Assembly: GCA_026936335.1 (NCBI GenBank)
Contig: JAPMXV010000013.1
Coordinates: 124,001-188,000 of the forward strand
Origin: Mantamonas sphyraenae
Lineage: Eukaryota > CRuMs > Mantamonadidae
Length of the DNA stretch: 64,000 nucleotides
Reading direction: 5' to 3'
Shown: positions 53,850 through 62,266 of the stretch, piece after piece
How the letters are laid out: each line of letters opens with the position of its first letter
Numbering within the stretch: the first letter of the stretch is position 1
The notes under the pieces: generated by a model
Database searches by the model: none
Seen by the model: the letters and a program-made list of their open reading frames with translations, nothing else
What the model was told of the DNA's origin: nothing
Translations under genes and position numbers: made by a program

Positions 53850-55586
53850 TTGACGACACAGCGACGCGTTTGGCTGAGTGTGGGCGGGCAACACCGCACG
53901 CTGCTGACTCTGTGCACACTGCTCCTGTGCATGTACACAATGTGTGTGGCAGCAACATCTGGGCCACAGTACCACAAGCTGTTGCATGTTGCGGTCGACG
54001 GCGAGAATAGCGACGGATGTGGCAAGCCGGAATCGCCGTGCGCAACCATCCAGCACGCGTTGCGACGGGTGGCACACAAGGGCACCGTGGTGGTGGGACC
54101 GGGAGTGTACCGAGGGGTGGGCAATCGGGGCCTGCTCATCGATGGCACTCGCAGTGTCCACCTGCGCTCGCAGCTCGGGGCGGAACACACCGTCATCGAT
54201 TGCCAGAACAAGACTCGAGGCCTTAGCATCAATGTGCGTGAGGGTTCCAAGTCGCGCGTCAATGACACCGTGCAAGGGTTCACCTTTCGCAACTGCTCGT
54301 CGCCCCTGGGCGAAGACGGCGGCGGCATGTCGATTCTTGCCGACGCCCCCGTCTCTGGCCTCCAGGTCATCGGGTGCCGGTTTGAAGAGTGCACCTCCAA
54401 CAACCGTGGTGGCGGCCTCTTTGTGCGTGCGTACGACGACAAAGTGGCGCCGGTGCTGGAAGACCTTGCCTTTGACAAGTGCAGGGCGTTTTCCGGCGGC
54501 GCCATGTTCCTGTACAACATCAAGGTGAATGCTCGCAACGTCAGCATGGAGGGCAACCGTGCCTTGGACATGGGCGGAGGCGTGTACTTTGAACAGTGCT
54601 ACACCGTCCATGTGGCGAACAGTTCCATCAAACGCAACCGTGCCGTGCGAGGCGGCGGCATCTACGCACAGTGGAGCAACCCGACGCTGGTCAATACCAC
54701 TGTGGAACACAACGGTGCCAACCAGGGCGGTGGGGCGTACATGACCACGGCGGTGCAACTGACCCTCATCCATTCGGCGGTCAACCACAACCGAGCCAAG
54801 CAGGGCGGCGGCCTGCATGGCACGTTTGCGCGTGTCAACATCACCCACAGCCGCGTCATGAGCAACGAAGCCATGATTGGAGGCGGCGTCTTTATCGACG
54901 CCACCGCCGTGCTGCACGTCCAGGATTCCACCCTCAACTCAAACATGGCCCTTGAAAACGGCGCCGGAATCTTGGCTCGCCACAATTCAGAGGTCTTTCT
55001 GCACCGTTCGCGTCTGTTGCACAACCGCGTGCCACTCAGCGACGAGGATGTTGCACGTGTGGGTGCCACACGCGCTCGCTACCTGGAAGCCCAGGCCGTC
55101 AGCTGCGCAAACTCCGTCGTGCACATGGACAAGGCCAAGCTGGGCCACGCCGTCCCTGCGGGCACCTACGATCGTGTTCAGGGCCTGCGTCAGTTTGACA
55201 ACATCTTTCGCTGCGAGCTGTATCCGGTCAACACCGAGTGTGAACTGCGTGGCAATGTCGATCCGGCCATTGCCGACTTGTGCGCACGTGCCTACTCCCA
55301 TTTGGTGGCCGAAGAGTTTGCCATGAGTCTGCCCACCCTGGCAGCCAAGCTGCGCGAGTGGGATGGTTCTTCCGAGGCGCTCATGGCTCTGCTGAACAAG
55401 TATGCGCAAAACCAGGAGGGCTGGTGGATGTTTGCGCTCAGCTTTGGCATCAGCCTCACCGTCTTTGTTGTCCTCGGTGTCGTGGTCATCAACATTTCCA
55501 ACTGTCTGTCCCGCAGCGCCGGTGGCAAGAAGAAGAACAAGAAGAAGGCGGCCAAGAAGGGCCAAACCAAGCCAAAGAAGGACTGA
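53847..55586 (+). CDS. secreted/membrane right-handed beta-helix protein
   Basis: Single exon, 579 residues from the ATG at 53847; the frame is open 63 nt further upstream (ATGs from 53784) but over the TRIC exon. The signal peptide core is LLTLCTLLLCMY, cut near VAATSG. Residues about 45-400 form a parallel beta-helix with GGG(L/I/V) turn repeats (GGGLFV, GGGVYF, GGGIYA, GGGAYM, GGGVFI), like polymorphic outer-membrane or pectate-lyase-type folds. Several NxT/S sites suggest glycosylation. A membrane helix at about 535-560 (FALSFGISLTVFVVLGVVVI) is followed by a short very basic Lys tail. It is thus a type I surface protein with an extracellular helix. No catalytic residues are recognised; a binding or adhesion role is inference. 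Confidence 0.8.
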   Translation: MLTTQRRVWLSVGGQHRTLLTLCTLLLCMYTMCVAATSGPQYHKLLHVAVDGENSDGCGKPESPCATIQHALRRVAHKGTVVVGPGVYRGVGNRGLLIDGTRSVHLRSQLGAEHTVIDCQNKTRGLSINVREGSKSRVNDTVQGFTFRNCSSPLGEDGGGMSILADAPVSGLQVIGCRFEECTSNNRGGGLFVRAYDDKVAPVLEDLAFDKCRAFSGGAMFLYNIKVNARNVSMEGNRALDMGGGVYFEQCYTVHVANSSIKRNRAVRGGGIYAQWSNPTLVNTTVEHNGANQGGGAYMTTAVQLTLIHSAVNHNRAKQGGGLHGTFARVNITHSRVMSNEAMIGGGVFIDATAVLHVQDSTLNSNMALENGAGILARHNSEVFLHRSRLLHNRVPLSDEDVARVGATRARYLEAQAVSCANSVVHMDKAKLGHAVPAGTYDRVQGLRQFDNIFRCELYPVNTECELRGNVDPAIADLCARAYSHLVAEEFAMSLPTLAAKLREWDGSSEALMALLNKYAQNQEGWWMFALSFGISLTVFVVLGVVVINISNCLSRSAGGKKKNKKKAAKKGQTKPKKD

Positions 55587-55598
55587 TTGGATGACGGT

Positions 55599-55974
55599 TC
55601 ATTTCAACTCTGCACGCACCCGTTTGATGCACTGAAACACAGGCAATGCCTTTTTCTCCTTGTTCTTCATCTTGCGCTTCTTCTTCTTTTCAAACTTCTT
55701 CTCCACCGCCGTGGCCAGTGCTGCAAGTCGTTTCAACGCCGGCTTCAGCAAGCCCTGCTTCTGTTTCTTGCCCAGGCTCTTGTTGGCCATCACAGCGTCG
55801 CACCAGGCAATGAGCTCGTCCATCCCCGACGGCATCTCGCCTGGTTCGTCGCTGGTAGCGTCGCTGCTTTCTCCACCCTCGTTGCTTTCTTCCTCTGGTT
55901 CCTCTGGTTCCTTGCCCTTGTCCTTGCTCTCTTCTGCATCTTGTGTCTCTGTAGTCTCACCTTCACCTGATCCT

Positions 55975-56009
<35 letters not shown>

Positions 56010-57885
56010 TTCGTCTGCGCTGGCTGCAGCCGCCTCAAACATGGGCGACAGGTCTTTGCTGAGGTCCATGGAGCCCCGTGGCGAGCGGTCGTCGATGAGC
56101 ACGTTGTCGTTGCTCTCTGCACCGGCCAGGAGGTCCACGCCCAGGTCTGGCATGGCAAAGTCGTCCTCAATGTCAAACCCTGTGCCCAGCCCGCCAACAC
56201 CCGCACCTGTGCCTCCGTCGCCTCCGCCGCTACCTCCCACCTGTGATGTGTCGATGGCCTCGTCTCGCAAAAAGTCATCCAGGGCGTCCATGTCAAAGGC
56301 GTCTGCTGCTGTTTTGTCCCGCATGCGCATCATCTCGGCCACATCCTTGCGTGCAATGTGGCCACGCACCGTCGCCTGGATCTTCACAATGGCCTCGCGC
56401 TCCTCTGCAGACAGGTGTGCGTCTGCCTGGCCACCGCCGCCGAGAAAGACGGCTTCACGAACACCGGATTTGCGTGGCAGCGTGGGCGTGCTTGCACTCT
56501 GGTTCATGGATGAAGATGACGATGAGGAAGAGGAGCCATACGCTGCATCGTCGTCGTCGTCGTCGTCGTTGCGGAATCCGCTGGGTTTGAACTTGCGTTT
56601 CACAAGGCTGTCTGCGGATTTGCGCGTCAAGGCACTCACCATGTCGGCAAAGTCTGCTTGGCTGCCCTCGAGGTCGTCTCCATCCTCCCACTGCTGGTGA
56701 AAGTGGCAAAGAGCCAACAGCATGCGGCGAAGGGGCACGTAAATGTTCAGATCCACCTTGGACGACACCTCTTGCGCTTCAATAAATTCATACTTGCGGC
56801 AAACGACCTCCATCTGCTTGGTGTCGATCATGCGGATGTGCATCTCCTCCTTGGCCGCTTCTTTGTCCTTGTCCTCCTCCTCCTCATCGTCGTCCTCATT
56901 GTTGTCGGCCTCGCCGTCTGCTTGAGAGTCGCCTTGACCCTCGCCACCGCGTTTCTTCTTCTGCGTGGCCTGTTCCGAACGACGCAACTCGTCCAGCTGA
57001 CGTCTCACCTCGAGTTCTTCCTTTGAGTACAGCTTGTCGCGCTTCTCGTGCTCAAAATAGTCGACTTTGGTGCCAAAGAGGAGGGCGGGCACGGGCAGGA
57101 CCAGGCGCTGGTCGACAGGGATCTCTGGTCCTTCACCTGCGCCAGAAGAGGAAGAAGCACCGGTGAGAAAGGCATTGGTGATGGAACGGCCTGTTTTTGC
57201 GTCTGCGGCGGAGCGCATCTTGCGAAAGTGCTTTTGCACGTTCTTCCACTGGCCAAAGTACGCCTGGTACTTATGGCCGTAGCAGAGCTTGCGCACCTGC
57301 GGCAACCACACCTGAGCCACGCTATCCAGTGTTCGCGGCCGCTCCAGGTCAAAGGTGACGATGACGGCGTCGGCTTTGGCAATGTACACCGAAGGGGTGT
57401 GGTTGAGAATCTCCCCTGGGAGGTCGTAGAACTGAGGTGCGCGCAACCGAGTCAGTGGACACAACTCATGCGTGCACACAGCCACACACACAGACACAGA
57501 CACAGACACACACACTGACCTGTACAAGGGCTCGCTCGCCCGTGGAAAATTGCATCCGCTTGACTCCGATGTTGGCTGTGTGCGGCGGGAGCCGTTACCG
57601 GCAGAGGTAAGCGGGCTGACAGCGGGCTTTGGAAACGCGTAGGGGCTGTGGGAGGACGGCGGAACCACTCTCAAACATACCTTGGTAGGTGGGCTGGTAC
57701 TCGTCAAAGAAGCTGTGGTAGACAAGCCGCTTGAAGAGGGCGGTTTTGCCCGTGCCGCGGTCGCCGAGAATCACCACGCGAAACTCGCGCTCAGGCTGCG
57801 GCGGAGGGGTCTTGATTGCAGGCTTACGCAGGACCAGAGCGGTGATGGGCCTGTTGGAGGCGCCTGTGCTAGCTCCACAGCCCAT
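55599..57885 (-). CDS. large Ras-like GTPase with insert, IQ motif and acylation signal
   Basis: Three exons: 57885-57681, 57563-57520 and 57431-55599 (introns 117 and 88 bp), giving 693 residues. MGCGASTG has Gly2 and Cys3, a typical myristoylation plus palmitoylation signal. GTPase motifs: P-loop GDRGTGKT, switch I region YQPTYQ, G3 YDLPGE, G4 GTKVD and a G5-like EVSSK. Between G4 and G5 lies a charged insert of about 100 residues. After the domain an IQ motif ([14 protein letters not shown], near residue 430) could bind calmodulin or centrin. The rest is acidic, with a Glu-Gln repeat, and ends in a Lys-rich tail. G3 has Pro where many Ras proteins have Ala or Gly, as in some Rab-like and Spg1-like members. 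The acceptor of intron 1 (atcggag) is atypical. Confidence 0.78.
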
Positions 57886-57996
57886 GCTGTTTTGGGGGTG
57901 ATTTGGGGCGGGGACGGGTTGCTTTGTTTGGGCGGTTGCACGTGCTGGCCAAATCAAATTCAGCTGCACGGTGTCCGCGCATCCAGGACGGACCAA

Positions 57997-60900
57997 ATGA
58001 GCAGCAACGGTACGTTGGCAATCGCCCTTGGTGATCTGCCGAGCAACGGCGACGGATATCTGGAGCTGAAGGCAGGCGAACAGGTGGAGGTGGTGAGCAA
58101 GGATGAGAGTGGATGGTGGCAGGCAAAGAACAACAAGGGCGAACAAGGATGGGTACCAATGACCTATGTGCGTGAGCTGCCAGCAAGCGAGAGCGCAGAG
58201 ATCGAAAAGAAGGGCGGCGGTGCAGAAAGTGCAACGGCCGCAGAATCTTCCAACTCTGCTGCTGCGCAGGAAAGTGGCGCTGGTGCGACGAATCAGGGTG
58301 CAAACAGTTTATTGTCAGAAAATGTCGCGGAAAAGCGTGAAGAAACAGGAAATACGGATGTAGATGATGCGTCAGGCGGGGATCTTGCGAGTTCGGATTC
58401 AGCTGCAGCACAGAAGAAGGCGGAGGATGAGGCAGCTGCCAAGAAGAAGGCTGAGGATGAGGCAGCGGCCAAGAAGAAAGCTGAGGATGAGGCAGCAGCA
58501 AAGAAGAAGGCTGAGGATGAGGCAGCAGCCAAGAAGAAGGCTGAGGATGAGGCAGCAGCCAAGAAGAAGTCTGAGGATGAGGCAGCGGCCAAGAAGAAGG
58601 CTGAAGAGGAGGCAGCAGCAAAGAAGAAAGCTGAGGAGGAAGCATCAGCAGCAAAGAAGAAGGCTGAGGATGAGGCAGCTGCCAAGAAGAAGGCTGAGGA
58701 TGAAGCAGCAGCCAAGAAGAAGGCTGAGGATGAGGCAGCGGCAAAGAAGAAGGCTGAAGAGGAGGCAGCAGCAAAGAAGAAAGCTGAGGAGGAAGCATCA
58801 GCAGCAAAGAAGAAGGCTGAGGATGAGGCAGCTGCCAAGAAGAAGGCTGAGGATGAAGCAGCAGCCAAGAAGAAGGCTGAGGATGAGGCAGCGGCAAAGA
58901 AGAAGGCTGAGGGTGAGGCAGCGGCCAAGAAGAAGGCTGAGGATGAGGCAGCTGCCAAGAAGAAGGCCGAGGAGGAAGCATCAGCAAAGAAGAAGGCTGA
59001 GGATGAGGCAGCGGCCAAGAAGAAGGCTGAGGATGAGGCAGCGGCCAAGAAGAAAGCTGAGGATGAGGCAGCTGCCAAGAAGAAGGCGAGGAGGAAGCAT
59101 CAGCAAAGAAGAAGGCTGAGGATGAGGCAGCGGCCAAGAAGAAAGCTGAGGATGAGGCAGCGGCAAAGAAGAAGGCTGAGGATGAGGCAGCGGCCAAGAA
59201 GAAAGCTGAGGATGAGGCAGCGGCCAAGAAGAAGGCTGAGGATGAAGCAGCAGCCCAGAAGAAGGCTGAGGATGAGGCAGCGGCCAAGAAGAAAGCTGAG
59301 GATGAGGCAGCAGCAAAGAAGAAAGCTGAGGATGAGGCAGCGGCCAAGAAGAAGGCTGAGGATGAGGCAGCGGCCAAGAAGAAGGCGGAGGATGAGGCAG
59401 CAGCAAAGAAGAAAGCTGAGGATGAGGCAGCGGCCAAGAAGAAGGCTGAGGATGAGGCAGCGGCCAAGAAGAAGGCTGAGGATGAGGCAGCAACAAAGAA
59501 GAAGGCTGAGGAGGAAGCATCAGCAGCCCAGAAGAAGGCTGAGGATGAGGCAGCGGCCAAGAAGAAGGCTGAGGATGAGGCAGCAGCAAAGAAGAATGCC
59601 GATCAGGAAGCCCCCAAGGACAAGCCCACATCATCAACAAAGGCCACAAACAGTGGAACGTCCAGCAAGAAGAAAGCGCTGAATGCATCCACTGGCAATG
59701 CCAACACCGGCCTGGAGAGCACAAAGGCCAAGCAGAAAGGCAAGAAACCGGCTGCTCCGTCCACAGCCAACCACAAGGCTCAGGAGGCCATTCGCAAGGT
59801 GCATACCAAGCCCAAGACAAAAGTGCGCCCCACAAAGCCCCCCAAACCTGTCGACACCGCCATGCAGGGTGTGCCCGCCACCGAGGACGAAACCGCGGTC
59901 ATCCGCGCTGCTTTTGAGCCCCTTGCTTCCCTCAGTGCAGTGGACATCACCGAGATGGCTGCCTTCAAGGTGCCTCCCATGACAGTGCAGCTCGTGTGCT
60001 CTTCGCTCATGCCCGTCATCGGACAGCCTGACGACTGGTCCACAGCATCCAAGCACATGCAGGAAGGCGCAGATTTGATCCGGAAGCTCGCCAATGTCGA
60101 CGTACGCTACCTTTCTGCTCGTCAACGTGGCAAAATCCGCAAGCACATCTCCGGGCTCGATTTCGACGCCATCGCAAGCATATCTGTTGCCGCTGCATCT
60201 CTCTTTCGCTTCGAACAGGGAATACTTGAAGCTTGCAACGTCGTGCAAGGCATCAAAGACCGCGGCGGAGCACTTCCATCCCCTGCAACGCTGCATGGCG
60301 ACGACGCACATGCTGCGATCAACCCCGACCAGCCATCACAACAACCCAAGAAAGAAGCCACTCAGGGCAAGCGCAGGCGCAAGAAGCCACCCACGCCTCA
60401 GGAAGGCGCGCCGCCCAAACCTCCTGCAGACAGTAGCGATCATGACAACCTGGACCAGCTGCTGGCAGACAGCGGCGAGGCTGCGGACACGGGAATGGCC
60501 ACCGTGCGCAAGCCGACCACCAAGCGAAACCAACGTACGCAGCGCTCGCAGCACAACCGCACCACCTCTTCCACACAGTCCACAACATCGACAAACAACG
60601 ACAACAACAACAACCGCAACGCACAACCGCAGCGCCGCAAGAAGAAGGCTCGCCGACCACGCAAGCGCAAACAGCCAGCAGAGCTTGTTCAGCATGAGCT
60701 CGCCGTCCTTGAGGACGAGTTGCAAAAGATCCAAGCACGGCTGTCCAAGCTCACCAAGATCGACCGGCGCAACCTGCTCAAGGACGAACAAGCCCGGGAA
60801 CGCATGTTTCAGAATCGCGTCAACAAGGAGACCGACATCGGCCTGCCCAAGTACGACGCCCTGACCGACCCGCACTGTACCTACACACGCAATCCCCGCG

Positions 60901-61136
60901 TCAAGAAGCTCATGCATGTCGAAAGCGTCGAGCTGCCCTCCATCAAACCCGTTTACACGTTTTCCGTCGTCAAACTCGACGACGACAAGGTGGTTCACTC
61001 GGACGACGGACGTGTTCTCCTCCAACCCTACAAAACCAGTCGCAATCATCAGCAAAAGGCAATGGAGCGGCTTGCTCAACGGCAGCCGCCGCCGCCAGCT
61101 GCGGACCAGCCACAGGAGGTCAATCCTGCCAATTGA
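57997..61136 (+). CDS. SH3 / Lys-Ala-Glu repeat / dynein-stalk-like protein with a frameshift in the repeat
   Basis: Residues 3-60 form an SH3 domain ([34 protein letters not shown]). From 58411 to about 59600 the gene is a 10-residue repeat ([10 protein letters not shown] type, about 40 copies), a predicted single alpha helix or coiled coil. At 59087 one base is missing relative to the copy 120 bp upstream, moving the frame; the downstream frame then stays open to the stop at 61136. With that base the protein would be 1,046 residues. After the repeat, residues about 640-750 resemble the base of the dynein stalk: [26 protein letters not shown] and a final helix with [22 protein letters not shown]. 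The C-terminal 350 residues are basic, with Thr/Asn/Gln-rich spacers and a last helix pair. The function is unknown; cytoskeletal is likely. Confidence 0.7.
58411..59600 (+). repeat. 30 bp tandem repeat coding Lys-Ala-Glu helix
   Basis: About 40 copies of a unit like AAGAAGGCTGAGGATGAGGC, mostly 30 bp, with occasional 33 bp units carrying GCATCAGCAGCA. A higher-order 120 bp period is visible, for example 58921-59040 against 59041-59159, which are nearly identical except for a missing C at 59087. Such arrays expand and contract easily. Confidence 0.92.
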
Positions 61137-62265
61137 TTGTCACAATACCACCCATGGTTGTCGTCTCTCGCTTCACATCCATCATTTCCCCATCGATGTC
61201 TTCCACCTGCTCGGTGTGCGTTTCCAACACTGCGTACCCGCTGAGCGCCTCTTCCATGCTCCCAGGCACCATGGACTCTGCGGCTCGCTCTTCCTCCAGA
61301 AGTACCGACGACGATAACGACGCCGACGATGCGCCTGCGCTGCCTTCACGCAGATGCGACGACGACGCCTCCACCAAATCCTGCACCCAGTCTTTGCCCT
61401 GTCCGTCCAGCTCTTTCGCCCATTCCGGCTCGTAGTTCAGTTCAATTCCCTGTGCAAATGCCTTTACCTTTGCTTTGTGCTCCTCCGACATCTTGGTCAC
61501 GTGGCCTTCGCTCTGCAGACTCGCTTCCAGCTTCTCACGCAAGCTCACCTCCGTCTCCCCGGCCTCTTCTGAGCCCTCATCATCTCCCTCGCCAGCTTCC
61601 AGAGCCACGTACCCCAGGTCTTCCGCACTCGGTTCCCCTTGCCTGTGGATTCCCTCAAACATCATCTCCATGCGCTGTGCCTGAAAGTCGAATTCCGTCT
61701 CCTCCTCGTCCGACTCGCCGCCTAGCTGCGCATATGCTCCAAAGTCTTGGTCAAAGGAGCTGAATGCCTCCTCATACTCGTATTCCACCACCTGCACCAC
61801 GGTGCCCTCGTGTTCCATGTCGTGCAGCGCGCTAGCACGTCGGATGGTGTCGTTCTTGCCCAGCTCCGCCGCCTCGCCAAACTCGGGCGTCTCGTCGCCC
61901 AAGCTCTCCTGTGCAAACGCACTGTCAAAGTCTGCAAACTCTGCAAAGCCCGCCTCTGCTTGCTCGCCCTCCTGCTGTCCCTGCTGGCCCTCGGTCTCAA
62001 CCTGTGTCCAGTCCACGCCTCCGACATCCGCCTGCGTTTGCCGGGCCGCCTCCACCCGCCGCTGCAGCATGGCAGCACTCGCCTGCTGCGCACGTTCCAT
62101 GCTTGCGGCAATGGCTGCGTCCGCTAAGCTTTCACTGCCACTCTCCATCACCAGCTGCGCTCGCAGGGCCTCTTCCAGCGCCTTGGCGTCAGGAACCCGC
62201 TCCATCGCTCTCTCGCAGGTCTCTCTTGGCCCCGACCGCGCCAATCCAACCTTGGTCGTAGGCAT
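61120..62265 (-). CDS. acidic protein of unknown function
   Basis: Single exon, 381 residues from the ATG at 62265; a later ATG at 62205 is possible. It is strongly acidic throughout, with Ala/Glu/Gln-rich helices (EALRAQLVMESGSESLADAA) and repeated Phe/Asp/Glu patches (GFAEFADFDSAFAQE, FDQDFGAYAQ). No domain is recognised and no membrane segment is seen. The composition suggests a disordered scaffold or chaperone-like protein, but that is a guess. Its coding end overlaps the SH3-repeat gene's end by 17 bp, and its start codon overlaps the SART1 frame's first ATG. Confidence 0.6.
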   Translation of the reverse strand: MPTTKVGLARSGPRETCERAMERVPDAKALEEALRAQLVMESGSESLADAAIAASMERAQQASAAMLQRRVEAARQTQADVGGVDWTQVETEGQQGQQEGEQAEAGFAEFADFDSAFAQESLGDETPEFGEAAELGKNDTIRRASALHDMEHEGTVVQVVEYEYEEAFSSFDQDFGAYAQLGGESDEEETEFDFQAQRMEMMFEGIHRQGEPSAEDLGYVALEAGEGDDEGSEEAGETEVSLREKLEASLQSEGHVTKMSEEHKAKVKAFAQGIELNYEPEWAKELDGQGKDWVQDLVEASSSHLREGSAGASSASLSSSVLLEEERAAESMVPGSMEEALSGYAVLETHTEQVEDIDGEMMDVKRETTTMGGIVTINWQD

Positions 62266-62266
62266 G
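62263..62266. promoter_or_regulatory. CATG: possible overlapping start codons of two divergent genes
   Basis: The minus-strand ATG of the acidic protein (complement of 62263-62265) and the first ATG of the SART1 reading frame (62264-62266) share two bases. SART1 could instead start at 62429 and the acidic gene at 62205, so this pair is weaker than the one at 53846. Confidence 0.4.

Noticed and set aside
57869-59560. Minus-strand frame of 563 codons, Ser/Ala/Phe-rich
   Set aside because: It is the complement of the Lys-Ala-Glu repeat; repeats keep all frames open.
58411-59600. CRISPR array
   Set aside because: Units are contiguous, in frame and code for a charged helix; there are no unique spacers and the DNA is eukaryotic.
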